DNA of 37,701 nucleotides from Pseudomonadota bacterium (GCA_022545455.1 JACZQZ010000011.1:1-37701), one strand, 5' to 3'. Positions 22,830 to 33,212 are shown, counted from the first letter of the stretch. Numbers and translations are program-made. Notes: a model not told the origin generated them from the letters alone.

Positions 22830-23672
22830 TCAGTCGAGTCGGAAGCCCTTCGAGCGGACAAAGGCGCCGAAGTCCGCGCGTTCGGGTTTGGCGTATTGCC
22901 GGGCCTTGTCTTCGCTCCAGGCGTAGGGCGTCTGCGTTCCGTATTCGTCGGCAAAGCGCTGCTTCGCGTAGGGCTGAAGTTCCGCGCGGCGCGCGTCATA
23001 GGCGTCGATGCGCTGGCGCAAGCCAGCCTCGCTGAAGTGGTCCTTGTGCAGGGTCACGGCCAGGGGCAGGCGCAGGCTTATTTCGCCGTCGCCGGCCGGC
23101 CACCCGAGCGTCAGCCCCGCCACCGGGAAGACATGGTCCGGCAGGCCCAGAAGATCGCTCACCCGAGCGGCGTGATTGCGCACGGCGCTGATGGGACAGC
23201 AGCCGAGCCCAGCCCGTTCGGCCGCGATCACGAACGTCGCCAGCACGATTCCGGCGTCCACGGCGGCGTTGAAGAATGCGTCCAGATGGTCGTTGACGAA
23301 GCGCCGGTCGCGCCATTCGTGCAGCTGCCTCTGGCGGCGGTTGTTGCCGCAGAAAACCAGAAAGGCCGGCGCCGTCGCGATCCACGGATCATCCGGAAAC
23401 AAGGCGTCGATGTCATGCCTCAGCGACGGGTCGTTCACGATGACGATATCGCGCTGCTGCAGGTCGCTTTTCGTCGGGGCGCAAAGGGCCGCGGCCGAAA
23501 GGGTCTCGACCAAGGCCGGATCGACGATGCGGTCCAGGTACCTCCGGTGGGTGCGCCGCGCCGCCAGGTACGCCAAGGTGTCGTTGTCTGCCGAAGGTTC
23601 ATGACATGGCGGCGCATCGCCGAACCGATAGGCGAGCTGGTCTTGAAGCGATTTGGCAGGCTCATGCGCCAT
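22830..23672 (-). CDS. Nitroreductase family protein (NfsA/FMN-dependent type)
   Basis: RRTHRRYLDRIVDPALVETLSAAALCAPTKSDLQQRDIVIVNDP; AAERAGLGCCPISAVRNH; LTLGWP. Confidence 0.88.
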   Translation of the reverse strand: MAHEPAKSLQDQLAYRFGDAPPCHEPSADNDTLAYLAARRTHRRYLDRIVDPALVETLSAAALCAPTKSDLQQRDIVIVNDPSLRHDIDALFPDDPWIATAPAFLVFCGNNRRQRQLHEWRDRRFVNDHLDAFFNAAVDAGIVLATFVIAAERAGLGCCPISAVRNHAARVSDLLGLPDHVFPVAGLTLGWPAGDGEISLRLPLAVTLHKDHFSEAGLRQRIDAYDARRAELQPYAKQRFADEYGTQTPYAWSEDKARQYAKPERADFGAFVRSKGFRLD

Positions 23673-23810
23673 GACTGCTTTCTCCAACGCGGCGACCAGC
23701 ACAATGTTGGCGCGCCCCCACGAACGATACCGCTTTTTAAGTTAGACCGGACACCGATGGAGGGAAGGGCCGATACGGCTGTAGCCCCCATGTCGCGGAG
23801 GCCGGATCGG

Positions 23811-23887
23811 AATGTCCGGTTTTGGCTATATGCGGACACAGTGAACCCGGCTTCGGCATGTCCGAAAACAGGCAGTTCGCGGACGTA
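23811..23887. repeat. GTCCGsT/AGCGGAC-type hairpin repeats (degenerate)
   Basis: aatgtccggttttggctatatgcggacac; gcatgtccgaaaacaggcagttcgcggacgt. Confidence 0.6.
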
Positions 23888-24100
23888 GTTGCGTGTACGG
23901 CAACCCCTGCTTCTCGTTACACAGCCTCCGGGACGGACTTCTCACACACGTCCTGAGAACATCTCCCTGTTATGATCCGGTTTTTCCCAGGAGTCTTGGC
24001 AACGTTGAAAACGGCGCACCTCGTCCTTTGGCGGGCCTGGGCGCGACGCACCGGCCCGGCCGTGGGTTGCCGGCGTCGGGCGGCGTGGAAACCAAAATGA

Positions 24101-24132
24101 AGCGGCCCGTCCGATTGCTCGGCCGGGCCGCT
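24101..24132. terminator. Strong hairpin in gene-poor region
   Basis: agcggcccg (24101-24109) ... cgggccgct (24124-24132), perfect 9-bp stem, 14-nt loop. Confidence 0.4.
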
Positions 24133-24473
24133 CCCAATTCAAAACCTCTTTAAAACCCTTTCGGGCCCCTGGGAAATTCCGAATTGAAGTCCAGAACCTC
24201 CACTGGCGAACCAACGAACACTCTGAACTCGACGGTGACGCTACCAAACAATTTTCGTCGCCATAACCCCTAATCGATCCACACCCCTGTGGAACACGGG
24301 GATACCTGATGGGTCGGCCGGGCGCACGGAGAGGCTTAAACGTACACCGCGCCGCGGATGGGAACGAAACGTTAGCTATACGACGCCACGATGACTCGGG
24401 ATTCGCGTTGTGGGGTTGGGGGTAGGGTGAGAAAGAGAAGGCGCGGGACGGGCCAAACGCGCGTGTACGGGCC

Positions 24474-24597
24474 CTAGGGCGTCTCACGCACCTTCTCACC
24501 CTCCGGCCGCTCCTCCGACAGCAATTCCTCAACCGCCTTCACGATCCTGAGCCACACGGCCCGGCGCCCGGTCGCCGCGACCCCCGGGCGACGCGGG
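24474..24597 (-). pseudogene. C-terminal remnant of an unidentified protein
   Basis: Minus-strand reading GPRRPGVAATGRRAVWLRIVKAVEELLSEERPEGEKVRETP* preceded by an in-frame stop; no start codon for a full gene. Confidence 0.4.
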
Positions 24598-24767
24598 CCC
24601 TATGGACAAAGACATGCAGTCGCGCAATATTCGACAAGGAAATTTTACGAAAATTTTACGCAATTTTACTTTTAATATGTTGTTAATTATTGTAAAAAAC
24701 AGGTAATTAAACGGCGTAACGTGATTTTTTATTTGACGGATATGATTTTCTTTATTACAGTACTAAA

Positions 24768-24798
24768 GGCCTCGAAGTAGGCGAATGGCTTTGAGGCC
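24768..24798. promoter_or_regulatory. Hairpin in AT-rich leader upstream of small secreted protein
   Basis: ggcctcgaag / ctttgaggcc (10-bp stem with one G-T pair), followed by ggatg-tatca-catcc (24817-24831). Confidence 0.35.
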
Positions 24799-24870
24799 GC
24801 CTGAAAAGATTTTAACGGATGTATCACATCCAAATTTCGGGGGGGCGAGTTGACGTGGAAGGAGCGTACT

Positions 24871-25176
24871 ATGGTTCGATATCTGACTACCATATTAGGC
24901 GCTCTGCTCATCGGCTGGAGCGCATTTTCATCCCCGGCGCAGGCGCAAGCCATGTGTGGCGAACGCCGCGCGGTCGTCGAGAACCTGGAACAGACCTACT
25001 CCGAGGCACCCGTCTCCATAGGCCTGGCGAGCAACGGGGCCGTGATCGAGGTCCTGGCCTCGCCGTCGGGCAGCTTCACCATTATCCTGACGCAGCCCAA
25101 CGGCCTTAGCTGCGTCATGGCGGCGGGCGAGAACTGGGAAAATCTGCCGAAGCGGCTGGCCGGCACCCACACCTGA
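24871..25176 (+). CDS. Small secreted protein of unknown function
   Basis: MVRYLTTILGALLIGWSAFSSPAQAQA signal peptide; two Cys; RBS ggaag upstream; ends LAGTHT. Confidence 0.7.
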   Translation: MVRYLTTILGALLIGWSAFSSPAQAQAMCGERRAVVENLEQTYSEAPVSIGLASNGAVIEVLASPSGSFTIILTQPNGLSCVMAAGENWENLPKRLAGTHT

Positions 25177-25366
25177 CCGCCTCCTTTGCGGAGCCCGCCT
25201 GGACCCTGTCGGATGCAAGCCCCTGGCGGCGAGGCGGCTGCGGTCGCCTGGGAGCCTGCTTCGACGCCGTGGTCGGAGAGGCGGCGGGCAACCGACCGGC
25301 CGGATTGCATTGTCCGTTCCAACGGGTACCCTGGGGCGGCGACATACCAACCGACGGAGAAAGGCC

Positions 25367-25582
25367 ATGCCCAAAAACAAGCGCCCGAACCGGAAGTCCG
25401 GCGGCAGAAAATCCGGCAAGCGGACCGCCGCCGACAAGACCCAAAGCGGCCGGGCAGAGGCCAGCGGCGGCGTCCCCAACGTGAAAGGTGCGAAGTCCGT
25501 CGCGAAACCCTACGGCTCGCCGAAAACCTCGCTCTCTCCCATCAGTCCTGCCATGAACCGGCGCTCGGCCCGCAATCGGTGA
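25367..25582 (+). CDS. Small highly basic protein of unknown function (71 aa)
   Basis: MPKNKRPNRKSGGRKSGKRTAADK...; ggagaaagg Shine-Dalgarno just upstream of ATG 25367. Confidence 0.5.
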   Translation: MPKNKRPNRKSGGRKSGKRTAADKTQSGRAEASGGVPNVKGAKSVAKPYGSPKTSLSPISPAMNRRSARNR

Positions 25583-25602
25583 CCGGCGCCGCCGTTCCGT
25601 TC

Positions 25603-25790
25603 CTAGCGCTCCTTTTCGATGTGTATATAGGGGACCGCGGCGATGACCAGCAGGCCGCCGGCGATGGTTTGCAGGGTCAGGGTTTCGCCGAGGATCGGCA
25701 CGCCGCCGGCCACCGTGCAGACCGGCATCAACATCAGGAACGGCGCCACTCGGCCCAGCGGGGAGACCGGAAATCCGCCCGCCGAGGCTA
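25603..25790 (-). pseudogene. Truncated EamA/DMT-family transporter (C-terminal fragment)
   Basis: Minus-strand translation GGFPVSPLGRVAPFLMLMPVCTVAGGVPILGETLTLQTIAGGLLVIAAVPYIHIEKER*, typical final TM helices of EamA; no N-terminal part present. Confidence 0.7.
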
Positions 25791-25823
25791 TTCGGGAAAC
25801 CCCGGGCTTCCGGCTTCATCCTT

Positions 25824-26047
25824 AGGTCCGCTTATGGCTGACAACGGACTCCCCGGCCATGTCGCCGGGTACGTCCGCTTTGCCGCCAACAGCGGACCTT
25901 CGAGTGTCGATGTCCGGATTCATGGCGATTTCGTCCGCTTCGCCCTCAGGAGCGGACCTCGCCAGTAGCATCGCGGAATGTCTCTTCCTGCCCCGAAGCG
26001 GACAGTAGCGGACCATGTGCAGTCGGGTGATCGACGTCGGCTAATGA
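25824..26047. repeat. Array of GTCCGCT...AGCGGAC hairpin monomers
   Basis: acgtccgctttgccgccaacagcggacc; tcgtccgcttcgccctcaggagcggacc; terminal module agcggaccatgtgcagtcgggtgatcgacgtcg shared with 33155-33190. Confidence 0.75.
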
Positions 26048-26197
26048 CCCTAAGGAGACTTATTAGTTCCGCCCTCGCCAACGACGACGAAGGGAGCCCA
26101 GAACGGGGGGCGTTGTTGACGAGGATGGGAAATGTTAGGTCGTATTCGTTGGGTTCGGCATCAAATTGGCGGCCTATCGGCCGTAACCGACAAATCA

Positions 26198-27037
26198 TCA
26201 ACGGCGTGACAACGCCCTGGCAACGCGAACACCGCTAAAGAGGTTGTAGCGGTCATTGGCGCTATTGCCGTCCCGATTCGCGGATCGAACGAGTGCCGGC
26301 GTGTCGTCGTAGGAACCCCCGCGCAATATGCGAACCTGACAAACCCCACCGCTCGTCCAAGCGCTCCCGTCGCTCGGCGCGCCCTCGTAACCGGAGTGCC
26401 AGCAATCCTCGACCCATTCGTAGACGTTGCCATGCATGTCGTGAAGGCCGAAGCCGTTCGGCGCGAAACTGCCGACGGGCGCCGTCAAATGGTCATCCCA
26501 TGCGCTGCCGCAACCGTCACAGTTGGCATACCCCGAGCCGACCGCATTGCCCCACGGAAAAATCGTCCGGGTACCCGCGCGCGCCGCGTATTCCCACTCG
26601 GCTTCGCTCAACAGCCGGTACGTCTTTCCCGTCTTGCGGCTCAACCACCTCACGTAGGTCTTGGCATCGTGCCACGAAACGTGGACCACGGGGCGGTCGC
26701 CGCGGCCCCAGCCCAGATCATCGGGCCGATAGCCGTTGCAACCACCGCCCGACACGCAAGTGGCCCACTCGTCGAAGGTGACCTCGAATTTCCCGACCGC
26801 GAACGCATGGTCAATACGAACGGTACGGATCGGCTTCTCGGAGAAATAACCGATCCCATGCAGATCACCCATCCGGAAACTTCCCGGCGGCACGATCACC
26901 ATCTCGGGACAGGGACCGCAATCCTTGAAAGTGTCGCCACGCTTGTGAGCGTCGCCCGTGGCCAATGGCGCAAGCGCGCTAACGATGGCGATGCCAACGC
27001 GCAGGATGATCAGCCGCGGAACCGTGAGGGGTGCCAT
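26198..27037 (-). CDS. Formylglycine-generating enzyme (SUMF1/PvdO)-like exported protein
   Basis: MVIVPPGSFRMGD, YRLLSEAEWEYAARAGT, GNVYEWVEDCW, RILRGGSYDD, GVRVAR; N-terminal signal-like segment. Confidence 0.9.
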   Translation of the reverse strand: MAPLTVPRLIILRVGIAIVSALAPLATGDAHKRGDTFKDCGPCPEMVIVPPGSFRMGDLHGIGYFSEKPIRTVRIDHAFAVGKFEVTFDEWATCVSGGGCNGYRPDDLGWGRGDRPVVHVSWHDAKTYVRWLSRKTGKTYRLLSEAEWEYAARAGTRTIFPWGNAVGSGYANCDGCGSAWDDHLTAPVGSFAPNGFGLHDMHGNVYEWVEDCWHSGYEGAPSDGSAWTSGGVCQVRILRGGSYDDTPALVRSANRDGNSANDRYNLFSGVRVARALSRR

Positions 27038-27270
27038 GGGAAATGCCTGACGACAGTACCGGTCCATTTAGCCGATACTTCCCAGATAATCATCAAATCC
27101 TTGGCGATCGCACCCAATTCTCACCGGTCGTTGGAATAGTTTCACCTGGGTAGCCGTCCGACAGCCCAATTTTGGTGATAGGAGCGTGTTCGGAAGCCCA
27201 TTCGGCCAATTTTGTCGTCATCCAGACACACCCCTCCCATCGTTTATACCTCGCCGTCGATGTTCCCGGC

Positions 27271-27385
27271 CTAGGTTGGAGCGGGCCTTGGCCGCGGATC
27301 ATCGATCAGGCGCGGGATTTCCCGAAACAGGTTCCTCGGCACGGCACCCTCGGCCAATTGGAACGTGACATAGCGGCCATGCGCG
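27271..27385 (-). pseudogene. Possible C-terminal remnant of a transposase-like ORF
   Basis: Minus reading RYVTFQLAEGAVPRNLFREIPRLIDDPRPRPAPT*; resembles transposase C-termini from memory only, no intact ORF. Confidence 0.3.
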
Positions 27386-27583
27386 CGACGGCTTCCTCCG
27401 CCGGCATCACGAACTTCCGGAAATGGCTAGGAGCGGCTGTTCAGCGGTGTCCCCTCGGACTTCCGCTGTCGGCCAGAAAGCAGACCTTCGTGCCCCAATG
27501 TCCGGTTTCCGCAGAATTGCGTCAGCTTCAGGTCAGAGAGCGGACCCGGCGCTGAAGGCTCGTTTTCGTCGGCTTGTGACTCG

Positions 27584-27727
27584 GGCTGTGTGAAAACTAT
27601 TTTCGAGGCCCGAGCGCGCAACATTGATTCGCGTCACTGCCGTCGCAGGCAATAATGATTCACGCCTTCGCTATTGCCGACTCCATTGGTGCGCCGACGC
27701 TCATCCGACCGGAGTTTTCACACATCC
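27584..27727. mobile_element. MITE-like element with ~15-bp terminal inverted repeats
   Basis: ggctgtgtgaaaact (27584-27598) versus agttttcacacatcc (27713-27727), 14/15 complementary, 144 bp, no coding capacity. Confidence 0.5.
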
Positions 27728-27875
27728 TGGACCCAGAGCGGACATTCAGGGGATTATGATGTTCAGCAGGTGGGTGCGGAAAACCAGGATCGCGATCATC
27801 ACGCCTGATAGATCCCCGTTCACTGGTCCAATCCTCCCTAACAGGACGTTGGTTTTGAGTCTCTCGGCCTGTTGC

Positions 27876-29063
27876 CTATTTTGCGTTGCTGGCCTTGTTT
27901 CCTTTCGATTCCACGCTTCGGGATTCGCCCGCCTTAAGGCCTATCACGTTGAAGACGGGGACGGGCTTGAGAAACCCCTTGAGGGTAAGCTCGCCTAATG
28001 GTTCGCTCTCCGCAATGTCCTCGATCTCCGCGCAAATGCGCTGGGTAACGAGGATTTGCCCGTTTTCGGCCTGGTCGCACAGGCGAGACGCAAGGTTCAG
28101 CGAGGACCCAATGGCGGCGTATTGGAACCGCCCTTCGAAGCCGATCTGTCCGAGCGTCGCGTACCCTAAGGCGATGCCGATTCCAAAGCCGAGTTCGTGA
28201 CCTCGCTTACGCCACTGATCGATCTGCGCACCGACATCTTCGCGCATGGCGACCGCCATCCGGGTAGCGCGCGCCGCCGGGTCCGCGCAAGGCAATGGAT
28301 CGTTCAGGAACGCCAACAAACCGTCCCCGGCGAAATGCTCGAGGGTGGCGTCGAATCGGAAGATCAGTTGCCCCACCGCTGCGTGGTACTCGCGCAGGAC
28401 ATTCATCACTTCCTCGGGTTCAGCGGTATCCGAGAACGCGGTAAACCCTCGAAGGTCGCAAAAAACTGCGGTGATTTCCTGCCGGTGCCCCTCCATGAGG
28501 CTCTGCTCATCGGAGGAAATGATCAGATCAGCAACCTGTGGCGAGAAAAATCGCTTCAAATGGCCCACGCGTTCCAGTTCGTGAAGCTGCTCGGCGACCT
28601 TTTCTTCGAGCTTCTGGTTCCACTCCGAAAGCTGAACGGCCTGGGCTTCGAGACGCGCGGCTTGCTCTTGGCCCGTATCGTGCAGGCCCTTGATGCGCAG
28701 CATCGACTTGACCCTCGCGACGAGCGCGGTCTGGTCCACCGGCTTCGCCAGGTACTCATCGGCACCCGCCTCCAGGCCGGCGACCACGTCCTTCGGATCC
28801 GCCTTGGCCGTGACCATGATGATCGGCATGAAGGGCAGCGACGGGTCGCTTTTGAGACGCCGACAGACCTCGATGCCGTTCAATTTGGGCATCATGATGT
28901 CGAGCAGGATCAGGTCGGGCCGCTTCTCCCTGGCGACGGCCAGCGCCTCTTCGCCATCACTCGCCGTCAGGATTTCATAGCCTTGGGCGGCGAGGCGGGT
29001 CTGGAAGATATCCAGGTTCTGGGGGTTGTCGTCGACGATGAGGATTTGCGGCGGTGTCCTCAC
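27876..29063 (-). CDS. Response regulator receiver domain fused to class III adenylate/guanylate cyclase domain
   Basis: ILIVDDNPQNLDIFQ...LILLDIMMPKLNG...MVTAKADP...LAKPVD receiver; coiled coil; TAVFCDLRGFTAFSD...EHFAGDGLLAF...YAAIGSSLNLASRL cyclase. Confidence 0.92.
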   Translation of the reverse strand: MRTPPQILIVDDNPQNLDIFQTRLAAQGYEILTASDGEEALAVAREKRPDLILLDIMMPKLNGIEVCRRLKSDPSLPFMPIIMVTAKADPKDVVAGLEAGADEYLAKPVDQTALVARVKSMLRIKGLHDTGQEQAARLEAQAVQLSEWNQKLEEKVAEQLHELERVGHLKRFFSPQVADLIISSDEQSLMEGHRQEITAVFCDLRGFTAFSDTAEPEEVMNVLREYHAAVGQLIFRFDATLEHFAGDGLLAFLNDPLPCADPAARATRMAVAMREDVGAQIDQWRKRGHELGFGIGIALGYATLGQIGFEGRFQYAAIGSSLNLASRLCDQAENGQILVTQRICAEIEDIAESEPLGELTLKGFLKPVPVFNVIGLKAGESRSVESKGNKASNAK

Positions 29064-29066
29064 AAC

Positions 29067-29446
29067 CTACTCCTCGGGCGGCGCCTCCGGCACGAATTCG
29101 CGGACCATTGCCAAAAGCTCGCGCGGTCTGAAGGGCTTGGCGAGGTAGGCGTCGCAGCCGGCCTCCTTCGCCTTGACGTCGTCGCCACTGAGCGCATAGG
29201 AGGTCACGGCGATGATCGGGATATGGCGCAGCGCGGGCTTGGCCTTGATTAAGCGCGTCGCCTCGTATCCGTCGATGCCGGGGAGTTGTATGTCCATGAG
29301 GATCAGGTCCGGACGCTCTGACTCCGCCATGGCCACGCCCGCGTCGCCGGTGACCGCCTCGATCACCTCAAAGCCGGCGGCGCTCAGCGTGTCGTTCATG
29401 ATCCGCCGGTTATCCTCATGATCCTCGATGACCAGAATGCGCTTGC

Positions 29447-29450
<4 letters not shown>
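29067..29450 (-). CDS. Single-domain response regulator
   Basis: [32 protein letters not shown]...[22 protein letters not shown]...[27 protein letters not shown]. Confidence 0.93.
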
Positions 29451-30991
<1,541 letters not shown>

Positions 30992-31009
30992 CGGATTATC
31001 CTTGCTGGC

Positions 31010-32626
31010 CTATTGCGCCAGCCACACGTTGCCGAGGTCCTGGTTGATGTAGTGGCTTGGGCTGATCTTCCATCCGCGCACGATGGAGCGGTGCGGGATG
31101 ATCCGGTACCACCAACTGCCGGTGATGATCTGATGCACCTGTTCGTCCAAGGCTCGTTTCTCGAACTTACGCATGATCCGGCGTTGCTCTTGCGGATCGC
31201 CGGAGCGGTTCATCGCGTCGAATAGCTTGTCCAACTCACGGTCCTGGTAATTGGCGTTGTTGTTACCGGTTTTGTCGTCGGAAATGAACTTGGCGACGAA
31301 GAGCAGCGGGTTCACGACCGCCTGGCAGTTGTAGTCGATGGACACATCGAACTCACCGCTTCGGAGGGTTTTGAAATAGGCGCCTTTTGGCTGCACCCAC
31401 TGCGAAACATTGAGGCCAATGATGCGCCACTGGTTGATCAGATAAGCCCCGATGATCTTATAGGGTTGATCGATGCCGCGGTTGTGTAACTTGAATGTAA
31501 ATCCCGGCGGTACGCCGGCCTCACGCAACAGACGGCGCGCCTCGGCCCGCGACCGTTCGACATTCGGCGAGTAGCCGGCAATTTGCTCCAGCTCCTCCTT
31601 CGTGGCTGCTAGGGGATGGCCCGGAAAGACGACGCCTCCAACCGTCTTTACGACGGCGACTTTGGAAAGGTACTGCGCGCCGCCCCAGCGGTCGATGGCG
31701 AGTGTGAGCGCGCGGCGTACCCGGGGATCGTCGAAGGGCTTCACCTTATGGTTGGGAACGACCAGCAGATAGCAGGCCCAGTCGCTTTCCTGAACGGTAA
31801 TCTTGTCCCCAAGGGCGCGTTTCAGGAGATCGCGGCTCCGCGGCGGGAAGCCCCGAAACTCGATTAAAGCCTTTCCCGTGCGGATGGCATCCACGCGCGA
31901 CGATTGGTCCTTGATGGCCAAGGCCCGGAAGCCGTCCAGATAGGGCTTGCCCTTGAGATAATAATCGGGATTGCGGACGCCCTCGATGAAGGCGCCGGGC
32001 TTCCGTTGCTTGAACTTGAACGGGCCCGAGCCCATGACATTCTTCTCGTACCAGTGCATGTCCTCATCGAGGATCTTCTTGCTGTAAATAAGGTTATAGG
32101 GGTTCGCCAACGCGGGGATGAAGGCGCCCGAGGGGTACTTCAACTCCAAGACCACCGTGTAGTCGTCGGGCGCATAAACCTTCTTCACCATGGAGAAGTG
32201 TGCTTTGCGCGAGCTGATCACCCCCTTCGGCGGGAAGATGATCTTGTTGTAGCTCGCCACGACGTCGTGCGCGGTGAGCGGCGAGCCATCGTGGAACTTG
32301 ACGTGCCTGCGAATCTTGAATGTGTACTTTTTCCCACCGTCCGTCGGTTTGGGTACCGTGATGCACAAATCGCACACGAAGTCGGTCGTGGAGGAGGCAT
32401 TATCCGGGTTTACCCGGATCAGCACGCTATAAAAAGGCGCGATCCGTTGAAGCATCGCAAAGGTCCATTCGCGGTGCGCGTCGAAGCTGGGGGCCCCGCC
32501 CGCCACTACGAAAGTCAGGATGCCGCCGCGCCTGGGCGTCTCCTGGGCGAGCGCACCAACCGCTACAACCGTCAGCATGCACGCTGCCGCCAGGGTGACT
32601 GAAGTTCGATGTCTGATGCCAGGCAT
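31010..32626 (-). CDS. Family 5 (DppA/OppA-like) extracellular solute-binding protein
   Basis: Signal peptide TSVTLAAACMLTVVAVGALAQETPRRGGILTFV; FKIRRHVKFHDGSPLTAHDVVASYNKI; DDPRVRRALTLAIDR. Confidence 0.9.
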   Translation of the reverse strand: MPGIRHRTSVTLAAACMLTVVAVGALAQETPRRGGILTFVVAGGAPSFDAHREWTFAMLQRIAPFYSVLIRVNPDNASSTTDFVCDLCITVPKPTDGGKKYTFKIRRHVKFHDGSPLTAHDVVASYNKIIFPPKGVISSRKAHFSMVKKVYAPDDYTVVLELKYPSGAFIPALANPYNLIYSKKILDEDMHWYEKNVMGSGPFKFKQRKPGAFIEGVRNPDYYLKGKPYLDGFRALAIKDQSSRVDAIRTGKALIEFRGFPPRSRDLLKRALGDKITVQESDWACYLLVVPNHKVKPFDDPRVRRALTLAIDRWGGAQYLSKVAVVKTVGGVVFPGHPLAATKEELEQIAGYSPNVERSRAEARRLLREAGVPPGFTFKLHNRGIDQPYKIIGAYLINQWRIIGLNVSQWVQPKGAYFKTLRSGEFDVSIDYNCQAVVNPLLFVAKFISDDKTGNNNANYQDRELDKLFDAMNRSGDPQEQRRIMRKFEKRALDEQVHQIITGSWWYRIIPHRSIVRGWKISPSHYINQDLGNVWLAQ

Positions 32627-33045
32627 TTCTCGGGCCTCCCAGCTGATCACGAGCCCCGATGCTGCCCCGCCCGAGCCAACTCCACCGAAATGCAACCCAA
32701 GCGCAGACGGTGCCGGGGCAGGGTTCCGGGCGTTGTTTTTTCTTGCCGTGGTTCGCTTTCTCGCGAGTTTGGCGCCGCACGCCTCCCTTTCCCCAGCGTC
32801 CCGAACTCAAAGCAGCGCAGGAGGAAGCGTTGGATTTGAAGACATGCTACGATGGCCTGTGCGCGGATTCAATGATCCACATCAAATCCCGGACCAACCG
32901 ACCCTCACGGCTTCGCGTCATCACCCTGGTATTCCGCCGGACTTGTGGAGCGGGGCCCAGCCTGGAAGAAGAGTCCCGCGCAAGGTGGCGGTGCCGGAGT
33001 AAGGGGCTTGCTTTGGCAGCCTGTACCGAAAGGAAGGCGGCGCGC

Positions 33046-33212
33046 TGAATGTCCGCTTATGGCTATGAGCGGACGTTCTGAGGGCCGTTGATCTTCGTCC
33101 GCTTCACCCCTCAAAGCGGACATACCGAGGCCCAATGTCCGCTCCTGGGGCTATAGCGGACCATTTGCGGTCGGGTGATCGACGTCCGTTCGTGACCCGT
33201 TGCGGACATTCA
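33046..33212. repeat. Array of GTCCGCT...AGCGGAC hairpin monomers
   Basis: tgtccgcttatggctatgagcggacg; cgtccgcttcacccctcaaagcggacat; tgtccgctcctggggctatagcggacc; ends ttgcggacattc. Confidence 0.8.

Noticed and set aside
24418-24460. G-quadruplex candidate (ggggttgggggtaggg)
   Set aside because: Only three closely spaced G-tracts; the fourth is distant and the region is non-coding with no conserved context.
23942-24532. 196-aa minus ORF in the gene-poor region
   Set aside because: Low-complexity, Arg/Pro-rich, spans a strong hairpin; no recognisable family.
32659-33048. 129-aa plus ORF upstream of the binding-protein gene
   Set aside because: No domain, runs through upstream non-coding sequence; no credible RBS.
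33046-33212. CRISPR possibility for GTCCGCT hairpins
   Set aside because: Short variable palindromes, irregular spacing, no cas genes; REP-like interpretation fits better.
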